A stretch of 64,000 nucleotides of DNA from Pseudolysinimonas_A sp039912695 (GTDB lineage: Bacteria; Actinomycetota; Actinomycetes; Actinomycetales; Microbacteriaceae): positions 186,001-250,000 of the forward strand of contig NZ_JBDSPJ010000024.1 of the NCBI RefSeq assembly GCF_039912695.1, written 5' to 3'. Shown here piece by piece: positions 49,982-59,223 of this stretch. Positions within the stretch are counted from its first letter, which is position 1, and each line of letters starts with the position of its first letter. The notes under the pieces were generated by a model that searched no databases, was not told the origin of the DNA, and was given only the letters and a program-made list of their open reading frames with translations. Made by a program: the position numbers and the translations under genes.

Positions 49982-52900
49982 GTGTATCTGAAGAGCCTGA
50001 CCCTCAAGGGGTTCAAGTCCTTCGCGACGCCCACGACGTTCGCGTTCGAACCTGGCGTCACGTGCGTCGTCGGTCCTAATGGGTCGGGCAAATCGAACGT
50101 TGTCGACGCGCTGGCCTGGGTGATGGGCGAGCAGGGTGCCAAGACCCTCCGTGGCGGCAAGATGGAAGACGTCATCTTCGCCGGCACCACCACCCGAGGT
50201 CCACTGGGTCGGGCCGAGGTTCTGCTCACGATTGACAACGCTGACGGCGCCCTGCCGATCGAGTACAGCGAGGTCACGATCTCGCGCACCCTGTTCCGCA
50301 ACGGGGGCAGCGAGTACGCGATCAACGGCGATCAGTGCCGCCTTCTTGACGTTCAAGAGCTGCTCTCCGACTCCGGCCTCGGCCGCGAGATGCACGTCAT
50401 CGTTGGCCAGGGCCAGCTCGACGCCGTGCTGCACGCGACCCCCGAAGATCGCCGCGGGTTCATCGAAGAAGCGGCCGGCATCCTCAAGCACCGCCGTCGC
50501 AAAGAGAAGACTCTGCGCAAACTCGACGCGATGCAGGCGAACCTGACCCGTCTGTCCGATCTGGCGGGCGAGATCCGGCGGCAGTTGAAGCCGCTCGGAC
50601 AGCAGGCCGAGATCGCGCGTGAGGCCGTCACGATCCAAGCCGCGGTTCGGGATGCGCGCGCCCGCCTGCTCGCCGACGAGGTCGTCGGGCTCCGGGCCGC
50701 GATCGACGACCTCAGCCGCGGCGAAGGCGAACGCAAGACCGAGCGCCTCATGCTGCAGGAGCAGGTGGATCAGGCCCGCCTGCGCCAAGCCCGCCTTGAG
50801 CAGGCGATGGGCGGCGACGCCGTCGACGGGGCGCGTCGCGTCGCGTTCGGTCTTGAGCAGGTGCAAGACCGGATGCGGTCGCTCTACACTCTCGCGAACC
50901 AGAAGCTCTCGCTGCTCAGCCAACAAGCCGAACTCCCGGGGATGTCGTCAACGATCTCGCAGCGCATGGTCGACGACGCGCGGGAAGAGATCGGGCGGCT
51001 TGGCCTCGGCGTCACGACCGCCGAAGAGACCCTCGGGAGCGCGAGCGCCGCGACAGCGACAGCGCGCGGCTCGTTGGATTCGCTCGACGAAGAGATCAGC
51101 GCCCAGAGTGCCTTGGTTTCGGCCCACGACCTCGAGCAGGGGCGCCTCGCCGGCGTGGTCACCGCGGCCGAAGCGAGAGTCGTCGCGACGCGCGCCGAAC
51201 TCGACCGGCAGAAGGCGGCGCTCGCGCAGGCCGAAACCCGCCGCGAATCGGCACGTGACGAACTGCTCGCCCTCGAAGGCGACGCCGACGCTGTCACCGA
51301 AGACGACACCCTGGCCGCAGCCGTCACGGCAGGTGAGGCGGCCGTCGAGGCGCTGCGTGCAGAGGTCGAGGCGCTGCGCGAGCAACTGCACGCCTCCGAA
51401 CGTGAGCGCGACTCGCTCGCGGCCCGCACCGGTGCCCTCTCACTCGCCCTCGACCAGCGCGACGGGTCGGGCACCATTGTCGGAGCCCGCGGCATCCGGG
51501 GTCTGCTCGCCGAACACATCCAGGTGCGGCCCGGATACGAAGCCGCCATCGCTGCCGCGCTCGGGTCCCTCTCGGATGCCGTGCTAGCTGACTCTCGGGA
51601 TGCCGCGCTCGCCGCCCTCGACCAGGTTCGCACCGCCGAAGCCGGTCGCGTCGAAATCGTGATCGCCGACGCCGTCGCCACCCCCCTCCCCACCGGGTTG
51701 CCCGCTGGAGCCACCTCTGCGGCCGAGCTGGTGACAGCGCCGTCGGGAGTTCTCGGGCTGCTCGCATCGGTCGTCGTCGTGGCGGACCTCGCGGCGGCCC
51801 GGTCGGCGTGGGCCGCCGTCGCGAAGATCGGCGGGCTGACGATGATCACCCGCGACGGCGATGTGCTGACCGAGCACGTGGTGCGCGGCGGCGGAGGATC
51901 GGCGCACAGCACCATCGAACTCGCGGCGGAGCGGGACGCCGCCCAGGTGCAACTCACTCAGGTCACCACGGCACTCGAGCGGCACCGATTTGCGCTGGCC
52001 GAGAAACGCGAAGCCGTCGATGTTGCGCAGATCGATGCGGCTCAGGCAGTCGCGGCGCAGAAGGCGTTCGACACCCGGCTGGCCGAACGCAGCGAGGCGC
52101 TGGGTCGCTCGCGGGTCGCACTCGAAGCCGCCCAGGGCGAGGGTGAGCGCTTCACCGAGTCGCTGCGCGTTCTCGCGACGACGGTTGAGGAGGCCGAGAA
52201 CGTTCTCGATCGCGCCCGTTCGGACCGCGATGCACACGCGGCGAACCCGCGTCCCATCCTCGATATTTCTGCCCGTGATGCGGTGCTCGCTGAACTGGAG
52301 ATAGCCCGTTCCGCTGAGGTGCAGGCTCGCATCGAGCTCGAGACCGCTCGGGAGCGGGTGCGCGCTCAGCGTGCGACCGCTGACTCGCTGAAAGTTCAAC
52401 TCGAGGCTGAACGAGCTGCAGCCGAGGAGTCAGCCAGGATCGCTGTGCTGCGCCAACATCAGGTTGCCGCAGCCCGGCGGGTGCTCGCGGCCCTGCCCGC
52501 CGCGCTCGACGTCGCTGACCGTTCGGTCTCCCAGGCCCGCGTCGCGCTGACTGCCGCAGAAGCCGACCGCAGCAAGCAGAACGCCGAGCTCGGCGAACTG
52601 CGCCGCAACGAGAGCGGCTTGCGCGAGCGGTTGTCCACACTCAACGAGAACGTGCACGGTCTCGAGATGCAGGCCTACGAGAAGAAACTGCACCTCTCGA
52701 CACTGCTCGAGCGCGCGGCCGAAGATCTGTCCCTCGATGAAGAGGTTCTCGTCGCCGAGTACGGCCCCGATGTTCCGGTTCCTTTCCCAATTCAGGAAAG
52801 TGTGGGGCTGGAGTCCGGTAGTGAGGCCGTGGAGCCTCAGGATGAGACATCCATCCCAGATCTTCCTGAAAACGGAAAGCAGGGCAGGCCGTTCGTCCGC

Positions 52901-53554
52901 GCGGAACAGGAGTTGCGTCTAGCTGAGGCCGAACGCAAACTCGGTCACCTCGGGCGGGTCAACCCGCTCGCCCTCGAGGAGTTCGAGGCCCTTGAGCAGC
53001 GTCACCGCTTCCTGACTGAGCAACTCGCCGACCTCAGCGCCACCCGAAAAGACCTGTTGACGATCATCGACGAGATCGACGAGAAGATGCAGGACATCTT
53101 CGCCTCCGCTTTCGAAGACACGAAGGCCGCATTCCACCAGGTGTTCCCGGTGCTGTTCCCCGGCGGAACCGGCAGCATCCATCTCACCGACCCGGACGAC
53201 CTGCTCACCACCGGCATTGAGGTCACGGTGAAGCCTGCCGGCAAGAAGATCGAACGCCTCTCGCTGCTCTCCGGTGGCGAACGGTCGCTCGCCGCCGTCG
53301 CCCTGCTGATTGCGATCTTCAAGGCACGGCCGAGCCCGTTCTACATTCTGGATGAGGTCGAAGCAGCGCTCGATGACGCCAACCTCGGGCGCCTGCTCAC
53401 GGTTCTTGAAGACCTCCGGTCGCACTCGCAGTTGATCGTCATCACCCACCAGAAGCGCACGATGGAAATCGCCGACGCCCTCTACGGGGTCTCGATGCGG
53501 CAAGACGGCGTGAGCGCGGTTGTCGGTCAGCGCATCGCGGAACGCGCGAACTGA
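49982..53554 (+). CDS. smc: Chromosome segregation protein SMC
   Basis: Predicted 1190 aa from a GTG with GGAG 5 nt upstream. The N-terminal ATPase half has GPNGSGKSN near residue 32. Two long coiled-coil arms flank a hinge near 500-660. The C-terminal half carries LSGGERSLAAVALLIAIF and the Walker B YILDEVEAALDD. It organises the chromosome with ScpAB. A TACCGT box at 49948-49953 is a candidate promoter. It overlaps the next gene by one base (TGATG). Confidence 0.97.
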   Translation: MYLKSLTLKGFKSFATPTTFAFEPGVTCVVGPNGSGKSNVVDALAWVMGEQGAKTLRGGKMEDVIFAGTTTRGPLGRAEVLLTIDNADGALPIEYSEVTISRTLFRNGGSEYAINGDQCRLLDVQELLSDSGLGREMHVIVGQGQLDAVLHATPEDRRGFIEEAAGILKHRRRKEKTLRKLDAMQANLTRLSDLAGEIRRQLKPLGQQAEIAREAVTIQAAVRDARARLLADEVVGLRAAIDDLSRGEGERKTERLMLQEQVDQARLRQARLEQAMGGDAVDGARRVAFGLEQVQDRMRSLYTLANQKLSLLSQQAELPGMSSTISQRMVDDAREEIGRLGLGVTTAEETLGSASAATATARGSLDSLDEEISAQSALVSAHDLEQGRLAGVVTAAEARVVATRAELDRQKAALAQAETRRESARDELLALEGDADAVTEDDTLAAAVTAGEAAVEALRAEVEALREQLHASERERDSLAARTGALSLALDQRDGSGTIVGARGIRGLLAEHIQVRPGYEAAIAAALGSLSDAVLADSRDAALAALDQVRTAEAGRVEIVIADAVATPLPTGLPAGATSAAELVTAPSGVLGLLASVVVVADLAAARSAWAAVAKIGGLTMITRDGDVLTEHVVRGGGGSAHSTIELAAERDAAQVQLTQVTTALERHRFALAEKREAVDVAQIDAAQAVAAQKAFDTRLAERSEALGRSRVALEAAQGEGERFTESLRVLATTVEEAENVLDRARSDRDAHAANPRPILDISARDAVLAELEIARSAEVQARIELETARERVRAQRATADSLKVQLEAERAAAEESARIAVLRQHQVAAARRVLAALPAALDVADRSVSQARVALTAAEADRSKQNAELGELRRNESGLRERLSTLNENVHGLEMQAYEKKLHLSTLLERAAEDLSLDEEVLVAEYGPDVPVPFPIQESVGLESGSEAVEPQDETSIPDLPENGKQGRPFVRAEQELRLAEAERKLGHLGRVNPLALEEFEALEQRHRFLTEQLADLSATRKDLLTIIDEIDEKMQDIFASAFEDTKAAFHQVFPVLFPGGTGSIHLTDPDDLLTTGIEVTVKPAGKKIERLSLLSGGERSLAAVALLIAIFKARPSPFYILDEVEAALDDANLGRLLTVLEDLRSHSQLIVITHQKRTMEIADALYGVSMRQDGVSAVVGQRIAERAN

Positions 53555-54393
53555 TGAGCATGGCCGCACCCGGTGCGTCGAAACCCGGTCCCTTCGGCTA
53601 CGACTTTTCGTCATTCGATGAACCCATGTCGCGGGCAGAGTCGGCTCGCCGTCGCCGAGAGATCCTCCAGGGCCGGTCAATCTTCAGCGCGATGGAGAGC
53701 GAACACCAGGCAGCGCTCATGTTGATGGTCGTCCCGTGGTTCCTCGTCGGCGTCGTCGTGTTCAGTGTCTGGAGTACGGCGCTGAGTTCGCTTACCGCCT
53801 ATGCGGCGGGCTACTACCGTTTCACCGGCAGCGAGCTCGTGCTCACGATCGTGCTCGCGATCGTGGTCACGGTCGTCGGAGTGGCTGGCTGCGTGTTCCT
53901 CACCCGGCTCTGCATCATCCCGCCACGCTGGCGTGACTGGGTGCGTATCTACCGATTCGCCGAATTGAACGGGATGCGGTTCATTCGCGTGCAACCCGGA
54001 GTGGAACTCCCACCCGCCTTGGTCAAACCTCGATCGGGGGCGACGAGGATCTTCGACACCCTCGTTGATGAGCGGATCGGTCTCACGGTCGGTAACTGGG
54101 TGCGGCCGACGTCGACGGGACGGGGGATCGCGGACTGGCGGAGTTTCATCCTGGTGCGCACGACGTGCGCCGATGTGGACTATCGGGATCCGATGGCACT
54201 CGGAATTGTCGCTTCGGCCGAGACTGCGCTCGACGACCCGCGTCTCGCCGATTTTGAGATCCAAGTGGGTGCCGGTCAGCTCTCCGCGGTGAAGGGGCTT
54301 CCGCCCGTGCGGATGCGATCAGCCGCCACCATCCGACGCATGTTGGAGTACGCCGAAGCGCTTCGCACGGCGGCGGACCTCGCGCGGCCCTAG
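53554..54393 (+). CDS. Hypothetical membrane protein downstream of smc
   Basis: Predicted 279 aa. Two transmembrane helices near residues 50-75 and 90-120 are followed by a soluble, mostly beta domain of about 150 residues. The N-terminal 45 residues are basic and Arg-rich. Its ATG overlaps the smc stop, so it is translationally coupled to smc. No known family recognised. Confidence 0.7.
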   Translation: MSMAAPGASKPGPFGYDFSSFDEPMSRAESARRRREILQGRSIFSAMESEHQAALMLMVVPWFLVGVVVFSVWSTALSSLTAYAAGYYRFTGSELVLTIVLAIVVTVVGVAGCVFLTRLCIIPPRWRDWVRIYRFAELNGMRFIRVQPGVELPPALVKPRSGATRIFDTLVDERIGLTVGNWVRPTSTGRGIADWRSFILVRTTCADVDYRDPMALGIVASAETALDDPRLADFEIQVGAGQLSAVKGLPPVRMRSAATIRRMLEYAEALRTAADLARP

Positions 54394-54421
54394 CGGCATC
54401 GACCCGTTCGCAGGCGTCCGG

Positions 54422-54985
54422 TCACGAATCGACGGGGTGTCCGTTCACGGTGAGCACATCCCAGTCGCCGTCGCCTTCCGAGCGCGCCACCGAGATCGCG
54501 CCGTTCGCGATCGACTCGAACGCTCGCCCGGCGATCTTCTCCAGGGTGTAGCGGATCAACGTGCCGTGGCTCACGATGATCAGGTCGCCGCGGGGAAAGT
54601 CGTCGGCGATCTGCTCGAGCGCGCGCACCCCGCGCGTTTTCACGGACGAGAGCGGTTCTGCTCCCGGGTAGTCGCGAGAGGGATGAGCGGCGATCGCGTC
54701 ATCCGCCGGCGTCCCCTCCAGTGGTCCGTAGTCCCGCTCGACGAGGTCCTCGTAGGACGGCCCCAACTCGATTCCGAGTCCGTCGGCGATGATGCGCGCA
54801 CTCTCGCGCGCGCGGGCCAGGGGAGAGCTGACGACCGCCGACCAGGAACCGGCGGAGGCCAGCATCCCGATCAGCTCCTCAGCTTGCGCACGCCCGACGT
54901 CGTTGAGCGGGATGTCGCTCGACCCCTGCAGGAGTCCTTGGGCGTTCCAGTCGGTCTGGCCGTGCCGGATGAATGCGACGATCAC
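54422..54985 (-). CDS. Histidine phosphatase family protein
   Basis: Predicted 187 aa from a GTG overlapping the stop of the upstream gene (GTGA). The phosphoglycerate mutase-type motif FIRHGQTDWN lies near residue 5, and the second catalytic His in SHGTLIRY near 141. Substrate unknown; family members include phosphoglycerate mutase-like and cobalamin-pathway phosphatases. Confidence 0.85.
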   Translation of the reverse strand: MIVAFIRHGQTDWNAQGLLQGSSDIPLNDVGRAQAEELIGMLASAGSWSAVVSSPLARARESARIIADGLGIELGPSYEDLVERDYGPLEGTPADDAIAAHPSRDYPGAEPLSSVKTRGVRALEQIADDFPRGDLIIVSHGTLIRYTLEKIAGRAFESIANGAISVARSEGDGDWDVLTVNGHPVDS

Positions 54986-55608
54986 CGGGTGAAGAGGGGA
55001 ATGATGCTGACGGCGCCGATGGTGCCGAACACCAGGAGTGCAGCCAGAGCGGTCAACAGGAGGAATGCACCACGGTGCGATTCCCACCAATAGAAGACTC
55101 CAGGAAACCGGCTGTCGAACTGCTTCACGGTTAGCCGTTCTTGCAGGTGTTCGATCGGGACTCCCCTCGTCACCAAGTCGTTGATGAGCAACTCCATCTG
55201 AGGTCGCTGGAAGGTGAAGTCGGTCAGCCGAGCGAGGTGCCGGTCAAGCTTGCCGACGATGAACAGGTGGGCGGGGCTCCGAGTTCCGTAGTCGATGGCG
55301 TCGACAGCGATGATCTTGTCGATGTCGGCGACCGAGAACTGGTGGGTCAGCAGGGCGAACTGCTGACGGTATGAGCCGTCGCGAAAAACGAAACGGCTGC
55401 GAACGGCGAACGCGATCGCGTACGCCGAACCGACGATCCCCGTCGCGAACAGGCAGTACGCGATGGGTCGCACCTGGTGCAGCGAGCTCGAGAGCAAGAG
55501 CTGCAGCGCGCCCAGCGCAAGGATGAGAAACATCGAGACCAGGAGTGGCACACGCGCACGGTTCGTGAGACGAAACTCCGTGGTGGGCGCGGTCTGATCG
55601 TGTGACAT
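54982..55608 (-). CDS. Hypothetical membrane protein with PH-like domain
   Basis: Predicted 208 aa. Two N-terminal transmembrane helices (about residues 20-65), a central beta-rich region resembling a bacterial PH domain, and a C-terminal transmembrane helix. It overlaps the downstream phosphatase start by 4 bp. It is divergent from ftsY with only 14 bp between start codons. Function unknown. Confidence 0.7.
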   Translation of the reverse strand: MSHDQTAPTTEFRLTNRARVPLLVSMFLILALGALQLLLSSSLHQVRPIAYCLFATGIVGSAYAIAFAVRSRFVFRDGSYRQQFALLTHQFSVADIDKIIAVDAIDYGTRSPAHLFIVGKLDRHLARLTDFTFQRPQMELLINDLVTRGVPIEHLQERLTVKQFDSRFPGVFYWWESHRGAFLLLTALAALLVFGTIGAVSIIPLFTR

Positions 55609-55622
55609 GGGACCATGGTGCC

Positions 55623-56492
55623 ATGGCGGCGACGTGGTCTCTCGGCTCAGCGCTGCGCGGCATGTTCACCCGCGCCACGATCGATGACGAAACGTGGGAA
55701 AGCCTTGAGGATGCGCTCATCCAGGCTGACTTCGGTACCGACCTGACCGACGCAATCATCGATGAGTTGCGCGGCAAGGTCGCGAAGTACCGCACCACCG
55801 ACCCGGCCGACCTGCAGCGGATGCTGCGCGAGACCATCGAGGAACGGCTCTCGCGACTCGACTCGACCCTCACGCTGTCGAACCGTCCGGCGGTGGTGCT
55901 CGTCGTCGGAGTCAACGGCGTCGGCAAGACGACCACGATCGGCAAGTTCGCGAAGTTCCTCACCAACTACGGCCGTTCAGTCGTCGTTGGAGCGGCCGAC
56001 ACCTTCCGCGCGGCGGCCGTCGAGCAACTGGCGACCTGGGCCGAACGCGGGGGCGCGTCGATCGTGCGGCCCGACGCTCATGGTCAGGACCCGGCATCCG
56101 TCGCGTTCCAGACCGTCGAGAAGGCGAAACGCGACGGCATCGAGATCGTGCTGATCGACACCGCGGGCCGACTCCAGACCAAGAGCGGCCTGATGGATGA
56201 GCTGGCCAAAGTACGCCGGGTGATCGAGAAACTCGAACCCATCGCCGAAGTGTTGCTGGTGCTCGATGCGACCACCGGCCAGAACGGGCTCGCGCAGGCC
56301 GAGGCGTTCATCGAACACGCCGGGGTGACCGGACTCGTGTTGACGAAACTCGACGGTTCGGCCAAGGGCGGGTTCGTGCTCGCCGTTCAAGAGAAGACCG
56401 GCATCCCCATCAAACTGGTGGGCCAGGGGGAGGGTATCGGCGACCTGACCGGCTTCACAGCGCACGTCTTCGCCCAACAACTCGTCGGCTGA
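55623..56492 (+). CDS. ftsY: Signal recognition particle receptor FtsY
   Basis: Predicted 289 aa from the ATG at 55623; a GTG 21 bp upstream is in frame but lies in the divergent gene. NG domain with GVNGVGKTTTIGK near residue 98, DTFRAAAVEQL near 122, DTAGR near 180 and TKLDGSAKGG near 242. The acidic A domain of E. coli FtsY is absent, as in other Actinobacteria. It receives SRP-ribosome complexes at the membrane, with Ffh encoded later in this window. Confidence 0.96.
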   Translation: MAATWSLGSALRGMFTRATIDDETWESLEDALIQADFGTDLTDAIIDELRGKVAKYRTTDPADLQRMLRETIEERLSRLDSTLTLSNRPAVVLVVGVNGVGKTTTIGKFAKFLTNYGRSVVVGAADTFRAAAVEQLATWAERGGASIVRPDAHGQDPASVAFQTVEKAKRDGIEIVLIDTAGRLQTKSGLMDELAKVRRVIEKLEPIAEVLLVLDATTGQNGLAQAEAFIEHAGVTGLVLTKLDGSAKGGFVLAVQEKTGIPIKLVGQGEGIGDLTGFTAHVFAQQLVG

Positions 56493-56567
56493 CTTTCCGC
56501 CTGCTACTGTCGCAGCATCCTGGCTCCCACCCGACGCCAGAGAACCGATCTTCAGGGAGATCAGGTC

Positions 56568-57386
56568 ATGCCTCTCAGGTCAGCACTTCGAGCCATTCCG
56601 GCCGTCGTGGCCTTCGCGGGAATGGTGGTCGTCATTGCCGCGGTGTCCACCGGGAGCGCGGCACCCACCGGCCCACAGAATCCATCAGCTGTGGCCCCGG
56701 CACCGGCCGGCGGGTTGACGGTCGGCTTCTCAGCACCCACCGATTCGCCGACACCGGGGGTCGCAGGTGATGGCGGGTCGTCGACTCCCGTGGGGGAGTC
56801 CGGTACCGGCACCGAAACCGGACACGGGGAAGGTCCCCGATCGTCGCCCGGACTTAACATTCAGTGGCGCGTCCCAGAGACGTCGAGTCAGGTCGCCGCC
56901 GGCATCAATGCGTACCGCACGTCCCACGGCTTGCCCGCCTTCCTATTGGAAGAGCCGTTGCCGAACGGCGGGTGCGTGTGGGGACCGGGCGGAATGATCC
57001 CCCCGAACAAGATTCCGACCTCGGAGTCGTTTGCGAACGGGATCATCAGACTGATGAACGGGACGGTCATGTACAACGGTCCTGGTGGCACCGCAACCGT
57101 CGCAGTGATCGTCGCTGATTCGTTCATCGATGAGAACGGGGTCGCGCACCCCGGTCAGACTGCGGGCGTCTTCACTAAGTACTGCGCACCATGGAATGGC
57201 CCGGCTCCCGGCGATTCAGGCACCGGCCCATCGGCGCCGCCGTACCCCACAGTGCCGCCGTACCCCACAGTGCCGCCGGAAACCTCTCCATCGGGTCCCT
57301 CCCCGGAGCCGTCGTCTCCGGCCGACCCTCCACCGGCCGACCCTTCACCCGCCGACCCGGGGCCGAGCGACTCACCGACCCCGTAG
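56568..57386 (+). CDS. Secreted protein with Pro-rich C-terminus
   Basis: Predicted 272 aa. A signal peptide (residues about 1-30), a Gly/Thr/Pro-rich linker, then a compact domain containing INAYRTSHGLPAF near residue 112, which resembles the start of a CAP/SCP domain. Paired Cys residues lie near 135 and 208. The tail repeats PPYPTV and PSPADP-type units, partly as a 15-bp tandem repeat around 57240-57270. The assignment to CAP is tentative because the domain is short. Confidence 0.65.
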   Translation: MPLRSALRAIPAVVAFAGMVVVIAAVSTGSAAPTGPQNPSAVAPAPAGGLTVGFSAPTDSPTPGVAGDGGSSTPVGESGTGTETGHGEGPRSSPGLNIQWRVPETSSQVAAGINAYRTSHGLPAFLLEEPLPNGGCVWGPGGMIPPNKIPTSESFANGIIRLMNGTVMYNGPGGTATVAVIVADSFIDENGVAHPGQTAGVFTKYCAPWNGPAPGDSGTGPSAPPYPTVPPYPTVPPETSPSGPSPEPSSPADPPPADPSPADPGPSDSPTP

Positions 57387-57394
57387 CGCGCGTC

Positions 57395-58276
57395 CTACGC
57401 CGCCTCGAAGAACGCCCAGATCGTGGTCGTCGCGTCGAGGGCGGTCGACGGGGTGTCGGCACCGTCGCGGGCGCTCGATCCCGGCCATTGGTGACCGGCA
57501 CCGGCGATCGTGATCAGTTCGACCGTCCGGCCGTCGGGACAGGCGCTGATCGACGTCGTGACGGGGTCGGCCGACGTGATGACCGGGTCGCCGCATCCAT
57601 CGACTCCGCGCCACAGGTCGATGACATCCTGCACCGGCATCCCGTCAACGGTCGCGACACCGCCGCCGGGCTCGCCATCCATCCGCACACTGCCGTCGTC
57701 GAGCCCATGAATCTCGAGAATGGATGTCGGGGCCGGGTGATCGCAGGTCGTCACGATTGTGCCGGCGACCGGAGCGATCGCGGCGAACAGTGTCGTGTCG
57801 CAGGCAAGCCGGTACGACATCAGGGCGCCGTTCGACATCCCGGTCGCGAAGGTGCGAGACGGGTCGATGGCGAATTCATGCTGAAGGTCGCCAACTAAAG
57901 CGGTGATGAAGGCGACGTCGGCGACATCCTCCCGGGCGCCACGGCCACAGCAGTCGCCCGCATTCCACGATCGACCTTCGCCGTCGGGGTACGCGACCAC
58001 GAACCCGTCGGAGTCGGCGAGGGAATCCCAGCCGTAGGCGTCTTCGGCCTGTTTCGCCGACCCGAAACCGCCGTGCATCATCACGACGAGTGCGGGGTCA
58101 CGGCTGAGCGACGCGGGAATGTGGACGCGGTACTCGCGGTCACTACCCTCAACCGAAATCGTGCGCACCTCGGTGCGATCGGGCTGGCCGGTGGGAGCGT
58201 GATTTGACCCGCAGGCGGCCAAAGCGAGAGTCGTGGCGAGTACGGCAAGGAGGGCGAGCGATCGGCGAGGTCTCAT
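57395..58276 (-). CDS. LpqC-like esterase / polyhydroxybutyrate depolymerase-family lipoprotein
   Basis: Predicted 293 aa. Signal peptide with lipobox LAAC, then an alpha/beta hydrolase with oxyanion region MMHGGFGSA near residue 66, nucleophile in GMSNGALMSYRLAC near 145 and catalytic His in GAGHQWPG near 267. The family includes feruloyl esterases and PHB depolymerases. It is extracytoplasmic and membrane-anchored. Confidence 0.85.
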   Translation of the reverse strand: MRPRRSLALLAVLATTLALAACGSNHAPTGQPDRTEVRTISVEGSDREYRVHIPASLSRDPALVVMMHGGFGSAKQAEDAYGWDSLADSDGFVVAYPDGEGRSWNAGDCCGRGAREDVADVAFITALVGDLQHEFAIDPSRTFATGMSNGALMSYRLACDTTLFAAIAPVAGTIVTTCDHPAPTSILEIHGLDDGSVRMDGEPGGGVATVDGMPVQDVIDLWRGVDGCGDPVITSADPVTTSISACPDGRTVELITIAGAGHQWPGSSARDGADTPSTALDATTTIWAFFEAA

Positions 58277-58348
58277 GGGTTCGAGTCTTGTGTGCTCGTT
58301 CAGCCGTGTCGTCGTCCCCCGGGCCGTAAGCGGTTACTCCGTCGGGAG

Positions 58349-58354
58349 TACGGT
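58349..58354 (+). promoter_or_regulatory. -10 box of a leaderless promoter (105-aa membrane protein)
   Basis: TACGGT, 6 nt, then the ATG at 58361. Confidence 0.55.
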
Positions 58355-58360
58355 GTGGTC

Positions 58361-58678
58361 ATGAACGACACCGACGTCTATGTCAGCCCGACCCGCGTCC
58401 CGGCGGGGATCGCCCTGTTGCTCACCGTGGTGGGGGCCGCAGCCATGGCCATCGGATTCTTCCTCGGCGTCCCGGCGGCGCTCGACGGCAGCGGTTCGGG
58501 TGCGGGGATCTTTCTCTGGATCTTCGCGGGCGGCGCGGGACTGGTACTCGTCGGCTTGGCGATCAGCATCATTTGCCTGGCACGCGGCCTTGCGCGAGGG
58601 ATCGCGGGTCTCGCGCTCGTCATCGCGCTGGCCGTAATCGTGACGGTCGTAGTCATCCGCATCACCGCGATGGCATAA
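58361..58678 (+). CDS. Small membrane protein
   Basis: Predicted 105 aa with three transmembrane helices (about residues 15-40, 48-70 and 78-102) and a short polar N-terminus. No family recognised. It lies between two minus-strand genes, with its own leaderless-type promoter. Confidence 0.65.
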   Translation: MNDTDVYVSPTRVPAGIALLLTVVGAAAMAIGFFLGVPAALDGSGSGAGIFLWIFAGGAGLVLVGLAISIICLARGLARGIAGLALVIALAVIVTVVVIRITAMA

Positions 58679-58695
58679 CTCGGCGAACGCGACTG

Positions 58696-59211
58696 CTACT
58701 CCGCGGCGCGGTAGACCTTCGACCGCGGTACGTACCGTGCGGCGTTGCCGTGCAGTGCGGCGACTTCTTCGTCGCTGAGTTGCCGACGCACCTTGCCGGG
58801 CACTCCAGCTACAAGTGATCGCGGTGGCACGATCGTGCCTTCGAGCACGACTGCTCCCGCCGCGACGAGGGACTGCGCACCGATCACGGCGCCGTTCAGC
58901 ACAGTGGCGTTCATCCCGATCAGGCAGCCGTCTTCGACGACGCAGCCGTGCACGATCGCGCCGTGGCCGATGCTCACGTCGGATCCGATGATCGTCGGGG
59001 ACCCGGACTCGGTATGAATCACCGCGTTGTCTTGCAGGTTGCTGCGAGCGCCGAGCACGATCTCGTCGATGTCACCGCGTAGCACCGCCCCGAACCACAC
59101 ACTGGCGTCGGCGTCGATTCGGACCTTGCCGATTACTGACGCGTTCGGGGCGACCCACGCTTCGGAAGAGATCTCGGGGTGGTGGCCGTCGAAGGGCAGG
59201 ATCACCGGCAT
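58696..59211 (-). CDS. Gamma-class carbonic anhydrase-like protein
   Basis: Predicted 171 aa. A left-handed beta-helix of hexapeptide repeats with zinc-site histidines in NAVIHT near residue 66 and GHGAIVHG near 85-90, plus the VLRGD loop. Members hydrate CO2 or act as related YrdA-type proteins. The ATG follows TAGCCT by 6 nt. Confidence 0.9.
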   Translation of the reverse strand: MPVILPFDGHHPEISSEAWVAPNASVIGKVRIDADASVWFGAVLRGDIDEIVLGARSNLQDNAVIHTESGSPTIIGSDVSIGHGAIVHGCVVEDGCLIGMNATVLNGAVIGAQSLVAAGAVVLEGTIVPPRSLVAGVPGKVRRQLSDEEVAALHGNAARYVPRSKVYRAAE

Positions 59212-59217
59212 GCGCCC

Positions 59218-59223
59218 AGGCTA
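59218..59223 (-). promoter_or_regulatory. -10 box of a leaderless promoter (carbonic anhydrase)
   Basis: TAGCCT on the minus strand, 6 nt, then the ATG at 59211. The 15-bp sequence TAGCCTGGGCGCATG is identical to that of the SDR gene at 61374-61388. Confidence 0.6.

Noticed and set aside
48829..50325. Extended minus-strand start for the tandem GNAT protein
   Set aside because: The extension would run antisense into smc. The GTG at 49893 has a good ribosome binding site and begins the conserved protein.
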